Part shown: piece after piece, positions 1-7,848 of the stretch
Layout of the letters: each line of letters begins with the position of its first letter
Numbering within the stretch: position 1 is the first letter of the stretch
From: Rhizobium sp. Q54
Lineage (GTDB): Bacteria > Pseudomonadota > Alphaproteobacteria > ATCC43930 > CGMCC-115725
Assembly: GCA_945861155.1 (NCBI GenBank)
Contig: CAMATN010000037.1
Coordinates: 1-37,689 of the forward strand
Direction of reading: 5' to 3'
Length of the DNA: 37,689 bases
Program-made: the position numbers and the translations under genes
The notes under the pieces: generated by a model
What the model saw: the letters and a program-made list of their open reading frames with translations, nothing else
What the model was told of the DNA's origin: nothing
The model's database searches: none

Positions 1-39
1 CACCGCGCAAGTGATGACGACCTTGCTGCGCAACGGCAT
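1..39 (-). CDS. 5' end of a BKACE-like (3-keto-5-aminohexanoate cleavage) gene, cut by window edge
   Basis: Reading leftwards from an ATG whose first base is 39, thirteen codons give MPLRSKVVITCAV before the window ends. K-V-x-I-T-C-A-V is the usual amino-terminal beta strand of the BKACE family, enzymes that join a beta-keto acid and acetyl-CoA to give acetoacetate and a CoA ester. A full Shine-Dalgarno sequence, AAGGAGG on the minus strand (46-52), lies 6 nt before the ATG, which strongly supports a real start. The family call rests on 13 residues only, so it is tentative. The PHA depolymerase gene upstream runs in the same direction, but a palindromic repeat separates the two. Confidence 0.55.
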   Translation of the reverse strand, partial: MPLRSKVVITCAV

Positions 40-92
40 GGCGCTCCTCCTTGGCGGTTCCACGAGCCTTGTCCCGCGAGTCTATAGCGCTC

Positions 93-194
93 GTAGGGCG
101 GAAAAGCGAAGCGCATTCCGCCAACGGTGAGGCTTCCCGTTGTTTCCGGGCCGACGCGTGATTTGGCGGAATGCGCTTCGCTTTTCCGCCCTAC
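93..194. repeat. Inverted repeat with perfect 32-bp arms
   Basis: The 32 bases at 93-124 (starting GTAGGGCGGAAAAGCG) are the exact reverse complement of 163-194, separated by 38 nt. The element ends 6 bp past the stop codon of the PHA depolymerase gene, in a gap between two same-direction genes. Palindromes with a GTAGGGCGGAAAAGCG core are dispersed in many proteobacterial genomes. As RNA it would form a very stable stem and could stop transcription or protect the depolymerase mRNA end. There is no T-run typical of an intrinsic terminator. Confidence 0.85.
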
Positions 195-200
195 GGCCGG

Positions 201-1418
201 TCAGCTGTGCGTCCGGATGAATTCGGCGACCTTGGGATAGATTTCACCCTGCCAGCGGCGGCCGTGGAAGACGCCGTAATGGCCGACGCCGGGCTGCAAA
301 TGGTGCGCCTGTTTGGCCGGTGCGAGATTGCGGCACAGCGAATGCGCCGCCGCGGTCTGGCCGACGGCGCAGATGTCGTCGCGCTCGCCTTCGACGGTCA
401 TCAGCGCGGTGCGCTCGATCGCACCGGGATCGACCGTATCGCCGCGCACACGGAAGCGGCCATGCGCGAGGTCCTGGCGCTGAAACACCCGCTCGACGGT
501 CTGCAGGTAGAAATCGGCCGGCAGGTCCATCACCGAGCTGTATTCGTCATAAAAGGCGCGGGTCGCCGCCGCGCTGTCGCCATCGCCCTTGGCGAGCTGG
601 CGGAACATCCGCCAATGCGCCTCGACATGGCGGTCGAAATTCATCCCGATAAATCCGGCGAGCTGCAAAAAGCCGGGATAGACCCGCCGAAACGCGCCGG
701 GATAGCGCGCCGGCACCGTGCTGATCACCATGTGCTCGAACCAGCCAAGCGTATGCGATTGGGCGAAGCGGTTGACCTCGGTCGGGTTGGCGTCCGGGTC
801 GATCGGCCCGCCCATCAGCACCATCGAGGCGGGCTGGCACGGGTCGCTCGCCGCCGCCATCAGCGACACCGCCGCCAGCACCGGAACCGCGGGCTGGCAC
901 ACCGCCATCACATGGCATCCCGGCCCGAGGCGGCGGATAAAGCCGATGATCAGGTCGATCATGTCGTCGAGGCCAAAGCGGCCGTGCTGCACCGGCACGT
1001 TGCGCGCGTTGACCCAGTCGGTCAGGTACACATCATGATCGGCCAGCGCCGTCGCCACCGTCCCGCGCAACAGCGTCGCGAAATGCCCCGACAGCGGTGC
1101 GACCACCAATAGCTTCGGCTGCTCGACCGCGCCGGCCTTGCGGAAATGCACCAGCCGGCAGAACGGGTGGACCTCGATCGCTTCCTCGATGACCGCGACC
1201 TCGGCGCCGTCAACCGTCACCCGGTCGATACCGAAGGCCGGGCGCTGATGGCGGATGCCGCCGCTCGAAAACAGGTTCAGCGCTGCGGTGGCGTCGCGCA
1301 TCAGCGGCAGCCCGCCGAGCCATGAAAAGGGTTGATTCAGCAGATTGTGGGCGGTTTCAGCCAGGAGCCGCACCGGGGCCAAGGCGTCGCATTGTGCTTG
1401 ATAGGCGTGATACAGCAT
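201..1418 (-). CDS. phaZ: Intracellular polyhydroxyalkanoate depolymerase
   Basis: 405 aa, the usual length for intracellular PHA depolymerases, which cut polyhydroxybutyrate granules in the cytoplasm into 3-hydroxybutyrate units. The alpha/beta-hydrolase nucleophile region reads VMAVCQPAVPV, with Cys174 in the lipase-box position; this family uses cysteine rather than serine there. The amino terminus MLYHAYQ and the block GHFATLLRGTV are also typical. Start: the frame is open 14 codons further upstream, but ATG 1418 has GGAAAG about 6 nt before it and matches the family amino terminus. The gene lies 184 bp downstream of a patatin-like gene on the same strand, close enough to share its transcript. 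No phasin, synthase or 3-hydroxybutyrate dehydrogenase gene is in the window. Confidence 0.9.
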   Translation of the reverse strand: MLYHAYQAQCDALAPVRLLAETAHNLLNQPFSWLGGLPLMRDATAALNLFSSGGIRHQRPAFGIDRVTVDGAEVAVIEEAIEVHPFCRLVHFRKAGAVEQPKLLVVAPLSGHFATLLRGTVATALADHDVYLTDWVNARNVPVQHGRFGLDDMIDLIIGFIRRLGPGCHVMAVCQPAVPVLAAVSLMAAASDPCQPASMVLMGGPIDPDANPTEVNRFAQSHTLGWFEHMVISTVPARYPGAFRRVYPGFLQLAGFIGMNFDRHVEAHWRMFRQLAKGDGDSAAATRAFYDEYSSVMDLPADFYLQTVERVFQRQDLAHGRFRVRGDTVDPGAIERTALMTVEGERDDICAVGQTAAAHSLCRNLAPAKQAHHLQPGVGHYGVFHGRRWQGEIYPKVAEFIRTHS

Positions 1419-1602
1419 GGGTTCTTTCCGGGCGCCGCCGCACGGCAAAAAGCGCGGCACGGCCTGAGGCTAAACTATAACGGTAACATCCCGGTAAAAA
1501 TCCCGATCGCTGGAGACCGGCGCGACGCCGTCGCGCGCGGACGGGCCGCCCGACATCGGGCGCAGCCCGGGGTCGTTCGAGAAAGGGGAGAGCGGCGAGG
1601 GT

Positions 1603-2694
1603 TCAGCGCGGCGGGGCGGCAACCCCGCCCCGCATCTCGTGCACGACGACGCCGAGCCGGCGGGGCGGCGGCGCCAGCCACAGCGGATGCGCCAGACCGG
1701 TTGCCACGTCGGTTTCCCCGGCCTGCCAGCGTCCCAGCACCGCTTCCGAGGAGAAATCGGCCATCTTGTCGGCGAGGTCGTCGGCATTGCCGTCATGCAC
1801 GAGGTGCAGGATCGTCATCGTCGCCGAACTCGCCTCGCCGAGACATTTCTTGATATCGGCGTCGCCGCGCAGTCCCGGCGGCACCCGCTCGCCCAACAGC
1901 GCGATCATCCGGCGCAGATCGTGGTTGCGCCGAAGCGCCGCGATCTCGCGCGCCGAGCGGCTGACCCCGCCGCTTCGGCCGGGGACCGGGTCGTAGCCGT
2001 CGATCACAAAGCACAGCGTGTCGGCCGGCCGCGCATCGTCGAGCGCGGCAACCGACACCGCGCTGCCGCCATAAAGCTGGTTGTCGATCATGGCGGGGGG
2101 CATCCCCGGCAGGGCAGTGCTGGCAAGCACATGCTCCGGCGTGAGGATGTGGCGGTCGTTGTCGAAATAGGTTTCCGCCCCGGTGGCCAGGTTGACCGCG
2201 CCGAGGACGAGCCGCACCGAACCCGAATTGACGCGACCGAAATCGACCGAACCCTGCAACAATTCGCGCAACTCGCCGGGTGGGATGATCGGCCTCTCGA
2301 ACGGCAGCGCCGGCGGCGTGAAGCGGCCGTTTGGCGCGAGTCGGCTTGGTGCGAGTCGGCGATTTGCCGTAACGCGACCTTGGGGGACCACTCCGGTCAG
2401 CCAGTCGACAAGTCTACGGGTCGCCCCGCGCTCGCCCCGGGCCGCGACGCGCCGGCTCAGCTCCTGCCAGAACTGGCGCAGCCGGAAAATGCGCTCATGC
2501 GGCAGGTTGCCGGCGATGATCGCGGCGTTGACCGCGCCGATCGCCGTGCCGGCGATCCAGTTTGGCCGAACCCCGCAATTTTCGAGCGCCGCATAAGCGC
2601 CGGCCTGGTACGCGCCGAGCGCGGCGCCGCCCGACAGCACCAGCGCGATCCGGTCGAAACGGGCCAGGCTCTTTTCGGATCGCGCGCGCGCCAA
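1603..2694 (-). CDS. Patatin-like protein (DUF3734 type) lacking the catalytic Ser-Asp dyad
   Basis: 363 aa, recognised by the patatin oxyanion loop LSGGAALGAYQAG (residues 20-32) and the following segment IAGTAIGAVNAA. In active patatins the latter contains G-x-S-x-G; here it is G49-T-A-I-G53, with codon GCG (Ala51) at the nucleophile. The second active-site block, normally Y-W-D-G-G, reads LYGGS (207-211), so the catalytic Asp is also gone. The rest of the fold is present, including the DTLCFV segment typical of the DUF3734 group, with no stop or frameshift. It is therefore probably an expressed pseudo-enzyme. Start is TTG 2694, preceded by GGGAGCGG. Relatives often sit near polyhydroxybutyrate genes, as here with phaZ downstream. 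The role is unknown; binding to lipid or PHB granules is a guess. Confidence 0.85.
   Translation of the reverse strand: MARARSEKSLARFDRIALVLSGGAALGAYQAGAYAALENCGVRPNWIAGTAIGAVNAAIIAGNLPHERIFRLRQFWQELSRRVAARGERGATRRLVDWLTGVVPQGRVTANRRLAPSRLAPNGRFTPPALPFERPIIPPGELRELLQGSVDFGRVNSGSVRLVLGAVNLATGAETYFDNDRHILTPEHVLASTALPGMPPAMIDNQLYGGSAVSVAALDDARPADTLCFVIDGYDPVPGRSGGVSRSAREIAALRRNHDLRRMIALLGERVPPGLRGDADIKKCLGEASSATMTILHLVHDGNADDLADKMADFSSEAVLGRWQAGETDVATGLAHPLWLAPPPRRLGVVVHEMRGGVAAPPR
2331..2360. repeat. 2 x 15-bp tandem duplication inside the patatin-like gene
   Basis: TTGGCGCGAGTCGGC at 2331-2345 is followed directly by TTGGTGCGAGTCGGC at 2346-2360, with one mismatch. It is in frame and produces the repeated residues RLAPS/RLAPN around residues 113-122, in a loop region of the protein. 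Confidence 0.8.
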
Positions 2695-2789
2695 GCTCCG
2701 CTCCCTGAGATTTACCCGCCGCCGAGCGCCATCATAAGGGGTCGCGACCGAGCGTCCAGTCCCGAAACGCCCGATCAGCTATCTGGCGG

Positions 2790-3680
2790 CTATTTCTGCT
2801 CCGCGCTCGATATCGCCGGCACCGATTTGAGGTAGACGGCGATCGCGCGGCGATCCGGTTCGCTGAGGCGGGCGGTGTTCTTGACGATCTCGACCATGCT
2901 GCCGCCGACCTCGTCGAATGTCGGAGTGTCGCCGGTCGTCAACACGCCCAGGATATCGTCCTCGCTCCAATTGCCGATGCCGCTCTTGCGATCGGAGGTG
3001 ATGTTCGGGAATTTCTTGCCGGCGGGCTTGCCGTCGGAACCAGCCGGCGCGCCGGCCAGGAACCGGTGCGGATCGGGCGCGCCCAACAGCGTCCGCGGCG
3101 TGTGGCATTCGCCGCAACGGCCGAGCGAGGCGACCAGATAGGCGCCGCGGTTCCATACCGGGTCCTTCGCCGGATCGTCTTGCCAGGCGCCGGGCGAGGG
3201 CGTCGCCGCCACCGCGACCGCGACCTGGGCGCGGGCCAATAGCGCGGTCGAGCCGGCGCCCTCGATGCCGGGCCGCGACACCGCCGGCAGGCTGTCGAGA
3301 AACGCCTTCAGATCGGCGAGATCGCGGTCGGTCAGCCGGTTGTAGAACGGGAACGGGAACGCCGGGACGTAATGCGTATCGTCGGGCGCGATGCCCCAGC
3401 GCATCGCCCGGATGAAATCGGCCCCGCTCCAGCGTCCGATCCCGGTCGCGCGGTCGGGGGTGAGGTTCGGGGTCGCGATGATTCCGAACGCGGTCGCGAG
3501 CCGGCGGCCGCCGGCATAGGCTTGGCCGCCGCGCTCGCTATCGGTGTGGCAGCCCCCGCACCCGGCGGCCGCTGCGAGATAGGCGCCGCGCGCGACTGCC
3601 TCGGCGCTCGACGGCGACCCGGCGCCGAGCACCATGGCCGCCGCCAGCGCGACGATCCGGCCGGCCGCGCCGATAGGCAA
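2790..3680 (-). CDS. Exported dihaem cytochrome c
   Basis: 296 aa with two haem c sites, CGGCH (41-45) and CGECH (189-193), in two similar domains, each followed by a class I type carboxy-terminal helix (LTDRDLADLKAFL near 116-128; DRRAIAVYLKSVP near 276-288). This layout matches the dihaem cytochrome subunits of membrane dehydrogenases and thiosulfate-dehydrogenase-like proteins; it would carry electrons in the periplasm. Residues 1-28 look like a signal peptide ending in AEA. The start is taken as TTG 3680, which keeps the whole signal peptide but has no clear Shine-Dalgarno; ATG 3635 is an alternative with a shorter leader. It begins 15 bp after the class II cytochrome gene, so the two are almost certainly co-transcribed. 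No dehydrogenase subunit is adjacent, so the electron donor is unknown. Confidence 0.85.
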   Translation of the reverse strand: MPIGAAGRIVALAAAMVLGAGSPSSAEAVARGAYLAAAAGCGGCHTDSERGGQAYAGGRRLATAFGIIATPNLTPDRATGIGRWSGADFIRAMRWGIAPDDTHYVPAFPFPFYNRLTDRDLADLKAFLDSLPAVSRPGIEGAGSTALLARAQVAVAVAATPSPGAWQDDPAKDPVWNRGAYLVASLGRCGECHTPRTLLGAPDPHRFLAGAPAGSDGKPAGKKFPNITSDRKSGIGNWSEDDILGVLTTGDTPTFDEVGGSMVEIVKNTARLSEPDRRAIAVYLKSVPAISSAEQK

Positions 3681-3695
3681 AATCTAGGGCGAGGC

Positions 3696-4169
3696 TCAGG
3701 TCTTTCTCTCGCGGAACGGGGTGTGGCACACACCGCAGGCTTCCCCGCCCAGCTTGCCGAAGGCGGCGGTGATCGCGGCCTTGTCGCCCGCCGCCAGCAA
3801 GGCGTTGAACGTTTGCACCGCGGCGGTGGCGGACTTTACCCCTTCGTTGAACTTGTCCCACTGCGCCCAGATCTCCGGCTTGGCGTAGGATTTGCCGGGG
3901 TAGTCGGCCATGCTGGTCTTTTGCGGGAACAGGCTTGGGATCGTCGGCATCGACGCCAGCAGCTGGGCGCCGGCGGCCCGGGCCGCGGCCAAATCGGCCT
4001 TGTCCTCGGTATAGGCCTTGATCGCCGCCGTGGATTTGCCTTGTTCCTTCATGGCGTCCTGGCGCTTGGTGATGACCGCCAGCGCATCTTGCGCGTAGCT
4101 GGTCCCGGGGCCGGCCCAGGCAATGCCCAGCGCCGCCGCCAGGATGACCAGTTTCACGGATGATTTCAT
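3696..4169 (-). CDS. Exported class II cytochrome c (cytochrome c'/c556 type)
   Basis: 157 aa with an amino-terminal signal peptide (MKSSVKLVILAAALG, cleavage near SYA-Q) and a single haem motif CGVCH at 145-149, close to the carboxy terminus, which is the mark of the four-helix class II cytochromes. Met40 in RQDAMK sits where the axial ligand of low-spin c556-type members lies, so a six-coordinate electron carrier is more likely than a five-coordinate gas-binding c'; this is inference. ATG 4169 has the strong Shine-Dalgarno GGGAGGGG. It lies first in a pair with the dihaem cytochrome 15 bp downstream. Confidence 0.87.
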   Translation of the reverse strand: MKSSVKLVILAAALGIAWAGPGTSYAQDALAVITKRQDAMKEQGKSTAAIKAYTEDKADLAAARAAGAQLLASMPTIPSLFPQKTSMADYPGKSYAKPEIWAQWDKFNEGVKSATAAVQTFNALLAAGDKAAITAAFGKLGGEACGVCHTPFRERKT

Positions 4170-4281
4170 TTGCCCCTCCCTGCGATTGGCTCAGCCTTCA
4201 CCCACACACTAAAGATGATCGCGGCGAAAGCAACCGCCACGAATGCAGACCAAATGCCGAACCGGTTACGTCGCCCCAATC

Positions 4282-4902
4282 TCACGTGATCGGCGTCTCG
4301 ATGTGCTGTTTGAACCCTGGGCGCGCATGCAGGCGCTCGTACCAGGCGCGCAGCCTGGGCAGCTCCGGCCGCTCGATCGGGAACGCGAACCAGCGATAGA
4401 TCTGGGTGCCGAGGACGATCTCCGCGAGGCTCAATTCGGCGCCGGCGAGATAGGGCTGGTTCTTCAGCTCGTCCTCGACGATGGTCCAGGCGGTCAGCGC
4501 CCGCCGGCGCGCCGCTTCGATTCCCGCCGGGTCGCGCGTCTCGGGGGTGCTGCGCACGAGACCGAACAGCAGCTGACCCATCGGCGCGCCGATCACGGCC
4601 AGCTGCCAGTCCATCCAGCGCTCGACATGGGTGCGGCCGGCCGGGTCCCGAGGGTAGAGGCGCTCGCCGTTGCGAGTCGTCGCCAGATAGCGGCAGATCG
4701 TGTTGGATTCCCACATGATCAGGTCGCCGTCCTTGACCGTGGGGACCAGACCGTTCGGGTTCATCGCGAGATATTCGCGGTCGCGGTTGCCGCCGAACGG
4801 GCCGCCGATATCGACGCGCTCGAACGGAATGTCCAGCTCGGCGCAGCACCACAGCACTTTTTGCACGTTCGACGAGGTGGCGCGTCCCCAAATCTTCAAC
4901 AT
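4282..4902 (-). CDS. Glutathione S-transferase family protein
   Basis: 206 aa, full length for a cytosolic GST. The thioredoxin-like half starts MLKIWGRATSSNVQKVLW, with the Ser pair at the glutathione-activating position. PNGLVPTV holds the cis-proline and ESNTICRYLA the glutathione-binding Glu-Ser. The helical half follows from about residue 85. ATG 4902 is used because GGGAGG lies about 10 nt upstream; ATG 4911 has no spacing to that Shine-Dalgarno, and ATG 4932 would add ten poorly conserved residues. It lies 112 bp upstream of the cytochrome pair on the same strand. The substrate cannot be told from sequence. Confidence 0.9.
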   Translation of the reverse strand: MLKIWGRATSSNVQKVLWCCAELDIPFERVDIGGPFGGNRDREYLAMNPNGLVPTVKDGDLIMWESNTICRYLATTRNGERLYPRDPAGRTHVERWMDWQLAVIGAPMGQLLFGLVRSTPETRDPAGIEAARRRALTAWTIVEDELKNQPYLAGAELSLAEIVLGTQIYRWFAFPIERPELPRLRAWYERLHARPGFKQHIETPIT

Positions 4903-5000
4903 GGCAGGCATCCTCCCGATCGGGTGCGTCATGGAGCCTCAGATTTGTGAGGAGTGCAACCGGGCCAAAGGGTGGCGTCTCAGTTTCGATTGGAGACGCG

Positions 5001-5121
5001 CCGTGCGTCCTTCGAGACGCCCGCTGCGCGGGCTCCTCAGGATGAGGAGGTTTCTTAATGCCATCATAGATTTACCTCATCCTGAGGAGCGCCCAACGGG
5101 CGCGTCTCGAAGGACGCACGG
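5001..5121. repeat. Large palindromic element, 47-bp arms
   Basis: The arm at 5001-5047 (starting CCGTGCGTCCTTCGAGACGC) pairs with the arm at 5075-5121. The first 20 bases and the last 16 (CTCCTCAGGATGAGG core) are exactly complementary; between them each arm carries its own GC hairpin of different sequence. The spacer is 27 nt. The element fills much of the 323-bp gap 4903-5225 between two divergently read genes; no gene was seen in the rest of that gap. A shorter copy with the same CGTCCTTCGAGACG and CTCAGGATGAGG cores lies at 33799-33864, so this is a dispersed family. Confidence 0.85.
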
Positions 5122-5225
5122 CGGTCATGCAGTTCAAACTACCACCCAAAGGAAATCGGCAAAATTCGGCGAAAATCGGCTATGATCGCGCCCGCCTGTT
5201 TGCGGTCTTGTCGCCGGGGAAACAG

Positions 5226-5465
5226 ATGTACCGCCTCGCCCTCGCATTGTTGATCCTCGCGCTCGCGCCGCCGATGGCTGTCGCCAGCCAGCAGGGGGTC
5301 GTCGTGACCAAGAACTGGAAGGCGATGGACCGCTGCGCGCTCCAGGCGCAGGCCGCCTTTCCCGATTTCACCCCGGATTCGAACGCCAAGCGCGACGCCA
5401 GCCTCAAGGAATGCCTGGCCGGGCAAAATCTGCCGCCGCGCGAGCCGCTGTCGCCGTCCCGGTGA
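5226..5465 (+). CDS. Small exported protein of unknown function
   Basis: 79 aa. Residues 1-20 form a clear signal peptide (MYRLALALLILALAPPMAVA). The mature part is about 58 residues with two cysteines, in MDRCALQAQ and LKECLAG, which could form a disulfide in the periplasm. ATG 5226 is preceded by GGGGAAACAG; the frame is open 33 codons further upstream, but that part has no signal-peptide character. I recall similar short proteins in other alphaproteobacteria without a known role. It is followed 81 bp later by the glycosyltransferase gene on the same strand. Confidence 0.7.
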   Translation: MYRLALALLILALAPPMAVASQQGVVVTKNWKAMDRCALQAQAAFPDFTPDSNAKRDASLKECLAGQNLPPREPLSPSR

Positions 5466-5546
5466 CGACAGGATTTAGCAAAACTTAAGCGTCGCCCGCT
5501 AGCATCGGCCGCAGCAAGCCGCGAGGACACACACCAGCGAGGCCGA

Positions 5547-6404
5547 ATGCCGCACGATATGCGCGGGTGCGAGGATGGCGCTTACTCGACCAATTCCATA
5601 GCAGACCTTGGGGCTGGCGCCGGGGCGCGGCGCCTGTTTCTCGGCGTTCCGATCGACTGCCTGACGCTGCGGGACACCGTCGTTGCGGCGGGCCGGGCGA
5701 TCGAGAGCGGGCGATCGGCCAAAGGCGGGCGGGCGCTTCAGCATGTCTGCCTCAATGTCGCGAAATTCGTCGCGATGCGGGCAAACCCCGAATTGGACAG
5801 CGATGTCCGCTCGAGCGACATCATCAGCGTCGACGGCATGGGTATCGTCTGGGGAGCGCGGCTGCTCGGCGTCGACGTTCCGGAACGGGTGACCGGGGTC
5901 GATGTGATGGAGGGCGTGATCGGACTGTGCGCCGAGCGGGGCTACCGTCCCTATTTCCTCGGGGCGCGGCCGGAGGTGCTAGAGCGTGCCGTGGCCAAGA
6001 CGACCTCCCGCCATCCCGGTCTCGTTTTCGCCGGCTGGCGCGACGGGTATTACCGGCCGGACGAGGAGGATTCGGTCGTCGCCGAGATCGATGCCGCCGG
6101 CGCCGATTGCCTGTTCATCGGCATGCCGACCCCGCGCAAGGAGCGGTTCCTGGCGCGCCGGCGCGCGGCACTGCGTGTGCCGTTCATCATGGGTGTCGGC
6201 GGCGGATTGGACGTGCTGGCCGGCGAGGTCCGGCGGGCGCCCGCGTCGGTACAAAATCTCGGCCTCGAATGGCTGTTCCGCGCCGTCCAGGAGCCGCTGC
6301 GCCTCGGCCCGCGCTATGCCAAGACCAACCTCGCCTTCGCCGCGATCCTGGCGAGCGCACTCTGGGAGAGCCGCCGTCCGCGAACGCGGCGTCCTCTCGG
6401 GTAG
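5547..6404 (+). CDS. WecG/TagA/CpsF family glycosyltransferase
   Basis: 285 aa. The family transfers an N-acetylhexosamine-type sugar to a lipid-linked acceptor in exopolysaccharide or wall-polymer synthesis at the inner face of the membrane. Seen: LFLGVPIDCLT near the start, the DGMG motif with the likely catalytic Asp96, YFLGARPEVLE (136-146), FIGMPTPRKE (190-199), GVGGGLDVLAGEVRRAP (216-232) and the carboxy-terminal signature GLEWLFRAVQEPLR (239-252). Start ATG 5547 has GAGG 5 nt upstream; ATG 5559 is possible. It stands alone, without a polysaccharide cluster; a GT87-type protein lies about 1.4 kb away. Its stop codon (6402-6404) directly abuts the stop codon of the convergent gene. Confidence 0.88.
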   Translation: MPHDMRGCEDGAYSTNSIADLGAGAGARRLFLGVPIDCLTLRDTVVAAGRAIESGRSAKGGRALQHVCLNVAKFVAMRANPELDSDVRSSDIISVDGMGIVWGARLLGVDVPERVTGVDVMEGVIGLCAERGYRPYFLGARPEVLERAVAKTTSRHPGLVFAGWRDGYYRPDEEDSVVAEIDAAGADCLFIGMPTPRKERFLARRRAALRVPFIMGVGGGLDVLAGEVRRAPASVQNLGLEWLFRAVQEPLRLGPRYAKTNLAFAAILASALWESRRPRTRRPLG

Positions 6405-7643
6405 TTACAGCCAGCTCGTATCGGCGTCGAGGCCCATCAGGTATTGGCCGACGGTCTCGAAATGCTGCTGGCGGCCTTGCAGCTGCTGCGCGACCGAGTG
6501 GATGTCGCGGAAGCGGCGCTCGAACGGGTTCTCGTTGAAGATCGCGGTGGCGCCGGCCGCCTCGTACAGCATATCGACGACTTCCAGCGAGGTGTGGATC
6601 GCAAAGGTCGATGCGAGCCGGATCCTCATCCTCTCCTCGACCGTGATATGGCCGCGCGCCGCGACCGCCTCGGTGATCTCCTCGAACGAGTGGAGCAGCC
6701 AGAGGCGCGCCGAGGACAGCCGCGCCTCGGCGCGCGCGACCTCGGACTGCGTCACGTTGTTGTCGCGCATCGTCTTGCGCGCGCCGCGCGGGATCTTGTC
6801 GCGGGCCAGCTCGATAAAGGCGGCGAGCATGCTGCGCGCGATGCCGAGCGCGACCCCGGCGAAACCCCCGGCATAGAGCGACAGGCTGCTGAAGCGATAA
6901 AGCAGCCCCGGTTCGCGCGCCACCATGTCGCGGCGCGACAGAACGTCGACCGAATAGGCTTCGGGGACGAACAAATCCTTGACCGAATATTGGTTGCTGG
7001 CCGTTCCGCGCAGCCCGATCGTGTGCCAGATGTCGGTGAATTCGGTCGCGCTCTTGGGGAACAGCATCGTGCGCACGACCGGCGTGCCGTCGCCGTGCAG
7101 GCGCGGTTTTCCGCCCGCCTCGATCACCGGCACGTGGCAGCCGAGCCAGGTCGCATGATGGCTGCCGCTGGCGAAGGCCCAGCGCGCGGTCACCCGGTAG
7201 CCGCCCGGCGCGACATGCGCCTCGCCCGGTCCCGGGCCCCAGGCGAGGATGCCGCGCGGGCCGCCGAAGATCTCGCGCGCGGTCTCGGGCGCGAGATAGG
7301 CCGAGGTCATCGAGCAGCCCGAATTCTGGTTTACGCACCACGCGGTGCTGGCGTCGATCCGGGCAAGCGCCTCGATGATCGGCACGTATTGCGCCGGCAA
7401 TAATTCGGCGCCGCCCAGCGAATGCGGCAGCAACATGCGAAAGAGGCCGCGCTCGGCCAGCCCCGCGACGATCGCCTCGGGCAGTTCGCGCCTCGCATCG
7501 ATCTGCGCGGCCGCTTCTTCCAGAGCAGGCGCGATCTCGCGCACCCGCGCCAGGTATTCGCCGGTATGCGTGGGCGCGGGCGTCGGCGCCGCTGCGGGCA
7601 TCGCCCGATCGATCGCCGACCGCCCGGCCGAACCCCGTCCCAT
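6405..7643 (-). CDS. Acyl-CoA dehydrogenase-like flavoprotein (flavin-dependent monooxygenase group)
   Basis: 412 aa with the three-part acyl-CoA dehydrogenase fold: helical amino-terminal part (about 15-125), beta domain containing GPGEAHVAPGGYRVTARW (about 135-150), and a long helical carboxy-terminal part (about 225-400). The sequence is closer to the two-component monooxygenase group (HpaB/DszC/HsaA-like; PF08028 at the carboxy end) than to true beta-oxidation enzymes. Members use reduced FMN or FAD from a partner reductase to hydroxylate aromatic or sulfur compounds. No reductase gene is next to it. ATG 7643 is preceded by GAGGGAG at good spacing; the frame extends 20 codons further upstream. 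Substrate unknown. Confidence 0.82.
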   Translation of the reverse strand: MGRGSAGRSAIDRAMPAAAPTPAPTHTGEYLARVREIAPALEEAAAQIDARRELPEAIVAGLAERGLFRMLLPHSLGGAELLPAQYVPIIEALARIDASTAWCVNQNSGCSMTSAYLAPETAREIFGGPRGILAWGPGPGEAHVAPGGYRVTARWAFASGSHHATWLGCHVPVIEAGGKPRLHGDGTPVVRTMLFPKSATEFTDIWHTIGLRGTASNQYSVKDLFVPEAYSVDVLSRRDMVAREPGLLYRFSSLSLYAGGFAGVALGIARSMLAAFIELARDKIPRGARKTMRDNNVTQSEVARAEARLSSARLWLLHSFEEITEAVAARGHITVEERMRIRLASTFAIHTSLEVVDMLYEAAGATAIFNENPFERRFRDIHSVAQQLQGRQQHFETVGQYLMGLDADTSWL

Positions 7644-7720
7644 TGGCCGCTCCCTCGTCCCAGGTGATTCGCGCAGTCGACCGGGAAGTCCGCGCCCTGT
7701 CAAGGCAGGCTCGCGCCCGG

Positions 7721-7750
7721 CAGGTCAGCGCCCCTCAGGTCAGCGCCCCG
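7721..7750. repeat. 2 x 15-bp tandem duplication in an intergenic region
   Basis: CAGGTCAGCGCCCCT (7721-7735) is followed by CAGGTCAGCGCCCCG (7736-7750) and then a partial third unit, CAGGTCCGCG. It lies in the 205-bp gap between two divergent genes, upstream of both. Confidence 0.75.
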
Positions 7751-7848
7751 CAGGTCCGCGTGGGGTGTGTGCCACCGCGATTCATTAACGACATCGAAAT
7801 TGCCGGGGGCTAGGCTGCCATGGCGACCAGAGGACCGGGCGAGGCGCG

